Positions 55,147 to 64,000 of a DNA stretch of 64,000 bases are shown here, piece after piece (within the stretch, counting starts at the first letter, position 1; the number at the start of each line of letters is the position of its first letter). Source of the DNA: Paramacrobiotus metropolitanus (taxonomy: Eukaryota > Tardigrada > Eutardigrada > Parachela > Macrobiotidae). The stretch covers positions 2,033,121 through 2,097,120 of the forward strand of contig NW_026570230.1 of assembly GCF_019649055.1 (NCBI RefSeq). Reading direction: 5' to 3'. The notes beneath the pieces were generated by a model. The model did no database searches and was not told the origin of the DNA. It worked only from the letters and a program-made list of their open reading frames with translations. Position numbers and translations under genes: made by a program.

Positions 55147-56423
55147 TTATTCAGCAGCAGCGGCAGTGCTTTCTTCTCCTCCCGCAGCAGCAGCAACGGT
55201 CGCTGCTTCCTCACCACCGGCAGCGGCGGCACTTGTATCTTCGCCACCTGCAGCGGCAGCGGAGGTGGCTTCACCGGCGGCCGCAGTGGTTTCCTCAGCA
55301 CCACCAGCAGCGGCAGCTGTTGTCTCCTCAGCGGCCGGGGCAGCGGACGCCTCACCACCAGCAGCCGCCGTTGTATCTTCAGCAGCGGCGGGGGCAGCGG
55401 ACGCCTCACCACCGGCAGCTGCAGCGGTTGTTTCTTCAGCAGTAGCGGCCGCAGCAGGGGATGCGTCAGCAGCGGCGGCAGTCGTGTCTTCACCACCAGC
55501 CGGCGCCGGGGTTTCCTCGCTAGCAGGAGCGGCAGTAGAAACCTCCTCAGCCGGGGCGGCAGGGGTCGCTTTAGCGGCCGGAGCGGGCTTGGCCGGTGCG
55601 GGCTTAGCGGGCGCCGGCTTTGATGGCTTGCTGCTGGGGATCAACACACGGCCAGCCTGGATTGGCTTCACGGCACCGAGGTCTTCGGCAATCTGGTCTT
55701 GGTTGTCCAGCAGTGGCACATCAGCGCCCTGGTACAGACGGCTGTTGGAGTAGTCGTACCATTTCTTCGCTTGGCTGCAGTCAACGTTGTAGAACCAGTC
55801 GCACACGAGGGTGATTTGGTTGAAGATCTACACGAGAATTTTCGAAGATAAATAGATGTCTTAAATATGATTATGTAAATTGCGAGTCTGCGATGTGATG
55901 TGATTTATACCGTCATGTTGGGACACAGATAGGCGGTCTGGTTGCCGTTGATGTCACATCGGCGGATAACTACAAAAGACAGCGCATTCTTTACGTATGA
56001 CCTCAAGCGTGGCGTTGTAGCTCTCACCTTGACATTTGTTATCAACATCAGCGTAGAAACCAGGTTTGACGGAGCCACAGTCGAAGTTTCCAGCAGGGAT
56101 CTCGCTGAGGTTGGGGTAATCCTGACCGGCTTTGGCGTTGATGTACAGGTCTCGGGCATCTTCAATGGAGAGCTTCCCCTTGCCAGAGTTCTGGGCCAGG
56201 GCATCCCAGACGCCAGGCTTCTGGTCGCCGGCGGCTCGCTTAACCTGAAAAAAAATTTGAACTTTTATTTATGGGTGTGCGCACCGCTTAAGGATATTTA
56301 TAGCTCCTTTTGAATGACCAAATGTGCCGAATATACCAGGTGGACAATTGTCTTCAATAAAATCCTCACCGGTTTAGCAAATGAAGTGGCAGCACATAGA
56401 AGAAGGATAACGGCGGTCTTCAT
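55147..56423 (-). CDS. Secreted CBM14 (peritrophin-type) chitin-binding protein 1 (336 aa)
   Basis: Exons 56423-56370, 56244-56028, 55969-55911 and 55827-55147 (TAA); 336 residues. A signal peptide (MKTAVILLLCAATSFA) and a dibasic site (VKR) precede a conserved acidic region. One chitin-binding type 2 domain follows at about residues 74-127 with six cysteines spaced x14, x5, x10, x12, x7 (FDC...NKC...RRC...YLC...LVC...VDC). Next comes YDYSNSRLYQGADVPLLDNQ, a motif also seen in arthropod single-domain cuticular peritrophin-like proteins. The last half is low complexity: Lys/Pro/Ala repeats, then Ala/Glu/Thr/Pro/Gly-rich and acidic. It probably binds chitin in cuticle or gut lining, with the tail as a flexible, possibly O-glycosylated matrix. 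The exon plan is identical in the next gene. Confidence 0.88.
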
Positions 56424-58242
56424 GGTGGTAAGAATTAACGATGTAAATCCGGTCAAGTCAAAGCCAAATTTTCCCCCTTAACAAATCTTAAGCTGAGATT
56501 CGTTACAAAATGGTGTAAAAGTTGTTAATGAACAAACTGACTTCGTTGGCGTAGGTTTATATGCGCCAGAAAATGGTGCCGACAACACATGGTTAGTAGT
56601 TTTGAACGTGCGACAGCTACAGTGAGCCGGTGACGAAGGGCAAGAGACCTGTCTGAAACACTGTTGTCGAAGGACATTGAAAAAGCAGTGCGCCGATCGG
56701 ACAACGTTTCACGCGTTTAGCGGGACAATCTATCACTTTTGTATTTACACGTGTCAATGTTTGATTTATAAATTATATCAGTATTACTGTAACGACGTAA
56801 TTGCAATTTGCAAGTCACATAGAGTGTTTCGACTAATTAGGTTAATTATGTTTTGCCGTATTGGCTCCACACGAACGTGAAACGTTGCGCTTTCGTCGTA
56901 GAATTTCCCATTGTTTTTGTTTTTCATTTGTTCCTCTAGTGCGTTTTTTTAAAGTGTTTTCAAATTGTCGCTGCATAACACTAACGAGTAAGAGAGTCAT
57001 ACGTTATTTGTATCTGTTGTTGAGCCCGTGTCAATAAGGCTAAAGTCCAGTGCCCTAATATCGCTTTATAGTTTAATAATAATTTAAAAATTTTTTGATG
57101 TTTTAATAATTTTTTGATAATAATAATAATAATAATAATCATTATCTTATAATTGTTTTGGTATTAATATTTTGTAACTCGATCTGTATATCGGGGTAGC
57201 GCACAGACGATTACAGAGGTTTTCGCTAATCATTCAATCGCATCCTAAAGAGTATAATAACTTTACCACTATTTTTATTGCCCTTTTCGAAAGTTTCAGA
57301 GCATGTATTTTTTTATTTTATATTAATTTTTAATGTCTGGTTTGTTCAGTACAACTTGTATTTTTCATAAAACGATCATATTGACCGTTGCCTTCAAGAT
57401 CTTGGCCTGGTTTAGCGCTTAAAGTTTACTTTCGTTTGTTAATTTTTGTTCGCGTTTTTAAGGAAGGGCAAATAGAGCAAATTTACGAAACGAAAACCTA
57501 ATTTACGGGATTAAATCGGCTTCGTTCATTGTATACCAGAATGCACTTGACGGTATCCATGCCAGACGTGGCCTGAAGGACGACTCTCGTACAAACATGG
57601 CCATGGCATTAGACGTTCGTAAATTAGCCAATTATGAGCATTGAACTGAATTATTGGCAATTGACCCATTATGGTTAACCGCTAATTGCACATACATATA
57701 CTTAGTTAATCAAGTTGCAAAAACTGTTGCATCAGTGTTACTGCAGCATTTCAACGGCCTTTTTTCCCATGAATTTTGACAAGCTTCCGAGTGCAACTGA
57801 ATTTGCAGCAGCACTTTAAAAAGCATACTAATTTAATTTACGCTGTATTCTCGAAGCCTGAACAGCGTATTACTCGTACTAGAAGATATGCCGCTGTCTT
57901 CTCGTACTACATGTACAGTACGTTTAGGGGATATTTGCTCGATACCGAAGCCACAAATATTTATACGCTTCTTAAAGACCATCAAGCAAAATTTTTTATT
58001 TCAGTTCTTGTCAGCCAAGATTTGGAGATTTGGAAATTGATACAAAAAACCACCAATTCAGGCAGCGCACATATGTCGAGATAATTTATTAGAGAAGTGT
58101 CAACAGTCCAAATCAAGTACAAAAGTCATGTTATACAAGCACACAGCAATCTGTTACGTTGATCAAGATGGCGGCGGTTATTACATCAGCACCACACGAT
58201 GACCTTTAGCAACTGATGCAGGTAAACTATTTAACACCCGGT
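56424..58242. other. Intergenic between the two CBM14 genes
   Basis: Contains the core promoter of CBM14 protein 1 (56521-56561) and a short (TAA)n run at about 57117-57139. No other gene supported. Confidence 0.5.
56521..56561 (-). promoter_or_regulatory. Core promoter candidate of CBM14 protein 1
   Basis: On the minus strand TATAAACC (TATAAA at 56561-56556) is followed about 30 bp later by CATTAACAAC (56530-56521), a likely start region. Both elements and their spacing recur upstream of the paralogue. Confidence 0.6.
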
Positions 58243-59670
58243 TTACTCAGCAGCAGCAGTCGTGGCTTCTCCACCTTCAGCCGGAGCGGCCGATGATTCA
58301 CCGCCTTCCGTCGGCGCAGCCGAGGACTCTCCACCCTCAACCGGTGCCGCGGTGGTCTCGCCTTCTTCGGCGGGAGCAGCAGAGGATTCTCCACCTTCGG
58401 CGGCAGCAGCGGTGGTTTCTTCAGCAGGGGCGGCCGAGGATTCTCCGGCTTCAGCGGGAGCGGCGGTGGTTTCTTCAGCGGGAGCAGCCGACGACTCTCC
58501 ACCTTCGGCAGCAGCAGTGGTCTCTTCAGCCGGGGCAGCCGTGGTCGCGGCAGCGGTTGTTGCTTTGGCAGCGGGCGCAGGCTTAGCGGGGGCTGGTTTC
58601 GGGGCGGGCTTAGCGGCCGGCTTGGCAGCGGGCTTAGCAGCGGCGGCTGGCTTCACGGCACCGAGGTCTTCGGCAATCTGGTCCTGGTTGTCCAGCAGAG
58701 GCACATCAGCGCCCTGGTACAGACGACTGTTGGAGTAGTCGTACCATTTCTTCGCCTGACTGCAGTCGACATTGTAGAACCAATCGCAGACCAGAGTGAT
58801 TTGGTTGAAGATCTAAATAAGGAATTAGTAATACCTGTAAAATTAGAATTTTTTAGTATTCGAGATGGCCTTACGGTCATGTTGGGGCACAGATAAGCGG
58901 TTTGGTTTCCGTTGATGTCGCATCGTCGGATGACTGTAATCCGATCAGTGGGTGTTACGCAAATGTTGCATATGAGCGCACATGCTTAAAAGCTTCCGTT
59001 TTCTACCTTGGCATTTGTTATCAACATCAGCATAGAAACCAGGTTTGACGGAGCCACAGTCGAAGTTTCCAGCAGGGATCTCGCTGAGGATGGGGTAATC
59101 CTGACCGGCTTTGGCATTAATGTACAGGTCTCGGGCATCGTCAATGGAGAGCTTTCCCTTGCCAGAGTTTTGGGCTAGGGCATCCCAGACCTGAGGCTGT
59201 TGGTCGCCGGCGGCCCGCTTAACCTGAAAAGAAATGCCGATGCTTCCCACAGGCAACGCCCATCGACTACAAGTGCGCGCTATGCCGCTTTACGTTATTA
59301 ATTGCAGTTACACAGATTTACACAGATTTTCGCAGGAAAAGCTGACAACGAGATCGTCAAGCATTACGATGATTCTGAAATTTAACGAGAAACGATCACT
59401 CACTAAAATTATAAAAGGCGATCATCACAGACTTACGTTAGATTAGAAGGTCATATGCAATATGCACATAAAACACATTATAAAATAAGCAGTATAACAT
59501 TTAAGCCGATTAAATAAATTAACACTGTAATTTGCAGTAAATTTAAATCGACGAATAAATTATTAAGTTAAATAATTATAATAATTTATGTGAGAAGAAG
59601 ATATGAGGATCCTTACCGGGCTGGCAAAGCACGAAGCAACACAGGCGAGAAGAATCACTGCGGCCTTCAT
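58243..59670 (-). CDS. Secreted CBM14 (peritrophin-type) chitin-binding protein 2 (299 aa)
   Basis: Tandem paralogue of the gene at 55147. Exons 59670-59617, 59223-59007, 58933-58875 and 58812-58243 (TAA). The first three exons are the same lengths (54, 217, 59 nt) and only the repeat-rich last exon differs. A signal peptide (MKAAVILLACVASCFA) is followed by the same acidic region, the six-cysteine chitin-binding domain and YSNSRLYQGADVPLLDNQDQ. The tail starts with Ala/Lys/Pro repeats (AKPAAKPAAKPAPKPAP) and continues as repeated AAPAEETTAA and GGESSAAP units, 37 residues shorter overall than copy 1. Repeat slippage explains the length difference. Extracellular chitin-matrix component by family knowledge. 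Confidence 0.88.
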
Positions 59671-59748
59671 TGCGCCGAAATATCCGGTGGATATGTACGC
59701 TGCTTATTTGCTGAGATTGACTGAAGTGATTAAACAGTTGATTAAACA

Positions 59749-59788
59749 GTTGTTAATGGAATAGAAATTGGTAATAACGAGGTTTATA
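59749..59788 (-). promoter_or_regulatory. Core promoter candidate of CBM14 protein 2
   Basis: Minus-strand TATAAACC (59788-59783 for TATAAA), then CATTAACAAC at 59758-59749, 30 bp downstream, as in the paralogue. Confidence 0.6.
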
Positions 59789-61442
59789 TTGAAGGGAAAA
59801 ACATATCTAGGAATCTTACGTCTCAAGGTAAGCTCGAGTATGTACAACGGTCGTTGCAGTAATCCGCTCCTTTGTATATGTCAACGAGCGACCGTTACTC
59901 GGGCAGCCGGCGACAAGTGCAAGAGACCTGTCATAAACACCTATTGTCTCTCAAATACAGTGTACACACAACCGGCGTGTAAATCACAGCAATTCCACTT
60001 CCGGGCAATATTTTACGTTCTTTGCTAGCCCATTCTGTCGTATGCATAAATTTTCAATTTCACGTGTCTTTGTTGTTGTAATAATGCCAAGTAGCACGAT
60101 ATTTCAAAATTAGGTTAATTTTGCATATGTCGATACTGGCTGCCGTGCACGATGCAGCGACATGTTATTTTTTCCTTCGGTGTGCGTTGTTAATGCGGCA
60201 CCCAGTGTCCTGCCATCAGACTAATGAGCAACGACGTGAATATTATGATAGTTTTGCACGCTAGTTCGTTATGCCGTGCATAACAAGATTTAATGAGCGA
60301 TATCGACCATAATAACACGATTCAATAACGAGATAGCGAGCAATGAGCAACGGTACTGTATATTGATTAATAGCTATTGTTGCCGGTAATCTTGTCAATC
60401 AGTCAGAAGTTTATTAAACGAATGGCGACTGTTGCCGTATTTTCTCAGCGGATGTGATATTATACTCTTGGTTGTAGCGTAATTGCCTCATTAATTACCG
60501 GTAGTTTGTTTTACGGATCTCTACTTTTGTTAATTGGTTTCGATCCGCGGCGTGGTAATCTGCGTTATATAAATATCGTTTCATGATTGAGGAAATTGCC
60601 AATAGAAACGTATTTTTTTCGCAGTGCAGAAATTTGAAAGCTGAAGCAGTGATTCACAAGTCAGTGTTTACACGCAGAGCAAAAGGTCAGAGTGAAACGT
60701 TTATATGTGACTGATTTCTTATGTTCTTATATATTTGCCTCCTCCTAAAATATCACCAATTTTAAGTGATACTTTCTTTTTTCATTATCATAAGTTTTTC
60801 TTAATATGCATTATGTGGTTTATATATTTTTTCGTTAAAATGAAAGACAGATCGCCTGAATTCCTATAATTTCACTAAATTTCTGCATACGGTTGGTAGT
60901 TGGTACATGTGCTTACTGCCAGTTATCATAGCATAATGATAAATTTTGTGTCCCATAATGCGCAGTGCTTATGGCATCAGTACATTATCTACAAGAAGAT
61001 TACGAATCAATGTGAACTAAACACTGTGCCAACATAACAATAAAAAAGTAAACTGAAACATTTTGAATGATTGAATTAAAACCATTTCAAATTTTTCCCA
61101 TCAACGCAAAAGCATATTTGCAGAAGAACAACAGTATTTGGATACTATTTGCAGAAGTACATCAATGGTTTACTGTCAAATACGATCAAAACCTCAGTAG
61201 ACCACAATATAACCACAATATCAAAACCACAATATAACATTATTATAAATTTATTATACATACATCTGTACAGTAAATACTGTGGTTCTGTCGTATGTTG
61301 CATGCTGCAGGAAAGCTTTTAGAAAAATACCGGGCAAAACCAGACGTTTTATGTGTTTCCACGACATTATTAGCAGGATACTTTATCATTACAGACTACA
61401 TTATAAGCCGGCCGGGTTGCAGGTTACATTATTAGCCGGTTA

Positions 61443-61530
61443 CCCTATCCAGTGCCGCTCTACAGTAGTATAGGCTTCTGGCGAAGCTTCGCCAGAAGCC
61501 TATACTACTGTAGAGCGGCACTGCCCTATC
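61443..61530. repeat. Perfect 74-bp palindrome flanked by 7-bp direct repeats
   Basis: 61450-61523 is a perfect inverted repeat of two 37-nt arms with no spacer, centred on GAAGCTTC; the outer ends read CAGTGCCGC and GCGGCACTG. CCCTATC abuts it on both sides (61443-61449 and 61524-61530), which looks like a target-site duplication. Confidence 0.93.
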
Positions 61531-61936
61531 GTAATTATGTACCATGTGCAAGGTACGTGCGTAATGCAAGGGTTCTGCAACTCTGGAATTATGCTAACCT
61601 CTTTTTAAAACCAAATCTGTTATCTGCTGGAACAATATTATGATACCTCTGTAAGAATTTTGGAAGGAAAATGCCGTGATCGGCTTTTTGGTATGCACCG
61701 GTCAAGCGAATAACAATTTACACAAAACTGGACACCACTCAGGCAATTTTACTTTTTCCAACATGGTATGTGTTCGTAAACATTATCGGCGACTTCGTGA
61801 AGCGCTGATTATAAATAGGTTGATAAACAATTTTGTTTCCATGCATTGCCGAGATATTGCACCTGGCGCCTTTATGTAAAATGTGAAAGGATTAAACGGC
61901 GTAACAATACATGTGTAGCTTGTTTGAATTGCGATG

Positions 61937-63535
61937 TTAGAAATTCGTGGTGTTACGTGGACAAGCAAAACCGTTAACTATCTCCTTGATCTTTGCAATG
62001 GCATCTTCATTCAACGATGAGTCGCCCAGCTGCCACATTATCATCATGTAAGTGACCAGTACGCTGATAAACTGAAAAGAACGTTTTGTTTTTAGATTAT
62101 AGTTATTTTATAAAACCAAATTGATTCAGTAAATAAAATCATACAAATTACTATGTTCGTACGTACTTCATACGACGCCTAGCCTAAGCAAATTCCAGCA
62201 AAACCAGTTGAAAATCTTAATTTGTTTTAAAAAAAAATAAGTCATTTAAAATTTATTTATTGTACCGTTGCCACAAAAGTACGATCCACAATGATGATGC
62301 CAACCAGCGAAATTCCCACGGTTTCAGTGTTTAAGCGGAATAAATGAGTGTTCATTCGCCCCCTTATGTCGCGGTCCAAATATTTTGTTTCCTGCAGGTA
62401 ATCTTGCAAAATTGTTTTCATCGATTTTGCCTGTTAAGTAAGATGAACGTATTACAGAGCTGGCAATAAAATTCAAATTTTATCTTTTGTCAGTTAGGAG
62501 TTTGACATCATCGTCAAGAGGAAGGGCCAATCTTGCAATTACCTGTTCATGCAAATAGGTAAATGACCATGTTCGTAAAATGTTGGAGAGTACCGGATCC
62601 ACCATCAATTCCCATAATACCGATAAATCAAAAAATCCCTTGGCTACTTTACCGGTGACTTTCACCAGTACCAGAGCGTCAAACAAGTACAGCGCCATGA
62701 CCAATGGAGACCATAAGCTATCCAGACGGTGTACCAGTTTGCACAGCTTGGAGTGGTCTTGTAGAATCGCTTCGGGGTCAACGCCTTTAACGCTGTCCGA
62801 TATCTGCGTGAATCGGTCCCGTATATGACCAAAGGTACGCCCGATGTGGACGCTAACCACGACCATTAAAAGCCGATACAAAACCATCGCACCGATATTA
62901 AAATAATTACACCCGGCCAGGATGTACCACATAATCCGCATCAATAACGGCCGTGTTCCGCAGTTGACCAGATAGCAGACGATCGTTTTAGCACTACTGG
63001 GACCATCTAATCCAACCACACAAATGTCGATATACCACCGATACAAGCTGCTCACTCCGTACACCAGCGACAATACTGTTATTAAAATGACGATTAGTGC
63101 TCTGGTGTTTTTGTGCGAATAAGATGCGAAGGCTTGATCGAACTGTAGAATTATTTTGTAACACGATTTAAATGTCCACATGACGTAGGCTAATCCAATA
63201 AATATTACCGAATCTTTAAGAAAGACAATTAAAAAGGTGAGAATGTCGTCCGTGGTGCGGATCTTTCCTGTGGAGAACGTACGGACAAAATCTGTAATGC
63301 TAAATCCTGAAATGGCCATCCCAGTGAGCAACAGCCAAATGCTCCAGACGAGCAGTGCATAATGACCGATAAATCCAACTTGCTGGATCCTGCACTTTTT
63401 GGCAGTGAAGAAGAAATTGCCGCATCCAGACAATCGAATGACAATTATCCATAGCAGTAGCATCGACTCTAAACTCATTACCGATTTCAATTTTGTGGAT
63501 ATGACTTTCTGCATGCTAAAATTAAAGTGTTTCAT
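61937..63535 (-). CDS. Gustatory-receptor-like 7TM chemoreceptor K (430 aa)
   Basis: Exons 63535-62543, 62430-62266 (165 nt) and 62071-61937 (TAA), phase 0, intact. Divergent but with the same gene structure. It begins MKHFNFSMQKVIS; later starts such as MQKVISTK are possible. Features: LSGCGNFF near TM1, a long third-helix region (DSVIFIGLAYVMWTFKSCYKIILQFD), LYRLLMVVVSVHIGRTFGHI in the fifth helix, LQDHSKLCKLVHRLDSLWSP before the sixth, and FTYLHEQ at the donor. Exon 2 has VGISLVGIIIVDRTFVAT; exon 3 has ISVLVTYMMIMWQLGD, where Q sits in the TY-motif as in insect gustatory receptors. Predicted membrane chemoreceptor, separated from the H-J cluster by the CBM14 pair. Confidence 0.73.
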
Positions 63536-64000
63536 GTAGTTTTAGATTAACGTGAACAAAAAAAGCAAAATAGTAAAAGCAAAATAGCAACCAATAATTA
63601 AGAAGCACTGACAACTCGCAGTTGTAATCAATATCTGCGAATTTCGAGCGTGAATTTTGAGCTTATTCGTGCATGCTTTTAACGTTATGCATTTTGCAAT
63701 GTTTGCGATGAGCCAGTGCACCAAGGGGAAAGTTTATATTCCAACAGTGCGTCAAATTTTTGCAAACACGTGCTGAAATTGCTTAAACAAGCAGTAAGGA
63801 AATTTGACCTTTCCAAGGGTATCAGCATTAAGTTAGGGAAGGATGAAGTAGACCGGTTCGAATACAAGCAAACCAGCCACGAAACGGAAACGGCTTTTTT
63901 TCACGATACTATTTTATTTGCCTACTTTTATTGCATTTTTAGCTGATCCTTTATGGATGTTACAGTTACGAGAAGCTAAGTATATCTACAGATTATAAAA
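63536..64000. other. Terminal intergenic sequence
   Basis: Upstream of receptor K. A short open frame at 63716-63946 has no recognisable domain and is cut off from any context by the window end. Confidence 0.4.

Larger units (their letters stand above)
59671..61936. other. Intergenic, CBM14 protein 2 to receptor K
   Basis: Holds the promoter of CBM14 protein 2 and the 74-bp palindrome at 61450-61523. Otherwise AT-rich with no supported gene. Confidence 0.5.

Noticed and set aside
55166-55753. 195-codon plus-strand frame over the CBM14 protein 1 tail
   Set aside because: Antisense shadow of GC-rich repeats; the minus strand has a spliced gene with signal peptide and a complete six-cysteine domain.
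57117-57139. (TAA)n run as a regulatory repeat
   Set aside because: Short simple repeat in AT-rich intergenic DNA with nothing to tie it to a gene.
58262-58738. 158-codon plus-strand frame over the CBM14 protein 2 tail
   Set aside because: Same antisense artefact as in the paralogue.
1-64000. CRISPR array, operon or other prokaryotic system
   Set aside because: No spaced direct repeats, no ribosome binding sites; spliced genes throughout show nuclear animal DNA.

Overview
The window comes from an animal nuclear genome with many short GT-AG introns. A vitellogenin, annexins, a rhodopsin-like GPCR, gustatory-receptor-like seven-helix proteins and peritrophin-type chitin-binding secreted proteins together point to an ecdysozoan, probably a panarthropod such as a tardigrade or a small arthropod. 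This is inference from gene families; no marker in the window fixes the species.

Layout. 0-3.1 kb: the 3' part of a vitellogenin gene (+), ending in a von Willebrand D domain. 5.0-24.4 kb: three annexin genes (all +) with nearly the same exon plan. Between them lie two intronless paralogues in inverted orientation that join a RING-like finger, a glycine-zipper hydrophobic block and a J-domain-like tail, and a class A GPCR with an in-frame stop. A small gag-only LTR retrotransposon with near-identical LTRs and a 5-bp target duplication sits in intron 1 of the second annexin. 25.2-45.8 kb: seven tandem (+) copies of a gustatory-receptor-like family with an invariant three-exon structure; some are intact, others truncated or frameshifted. 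Five copies carry an antisense relic of a GPCR-like last exon upstream. 40.8-43.4 kb: a 2.56-kb terminal-inverted-repeat element. 46.0-48.1 kb: an intact 11-exon acid ceramidase/NAAA-family hydrolase (-). 48.6-54.7 kb: three more divergent receptors (-, -, +), with a Tc1/mariner-type MITE between the last two. 55.1-59.7 kb: a tandem pair of secreted CBM14 proteins with Ala/Glu/Thr/Pro-rich tails (-). About 61.5 kb: a perfect 74-bp palindrome bounded by 7-bp direct repeats. 61.9-63.5 kb: an eleventh receptor (-).

The genes do not form one pathway. The region is a patchwork of lineage-specific tandem families (annexins, RING/J proteins, chemoreceptors, cuticle/peritrophic proteins) shaped by duplication and mobile elements. 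The least familiar item is the RING - glycine zipper - J-like architecture, present as an inverted pair with both terminal modules conserved. Exon coordinates were derived by hand from splice consensus, reading phase and paralogue comparison. No database search was run. Several genes carry frame breaks that all equal a loss of one or two bases, so some apparent pseudogenes may be assembly artefacts.
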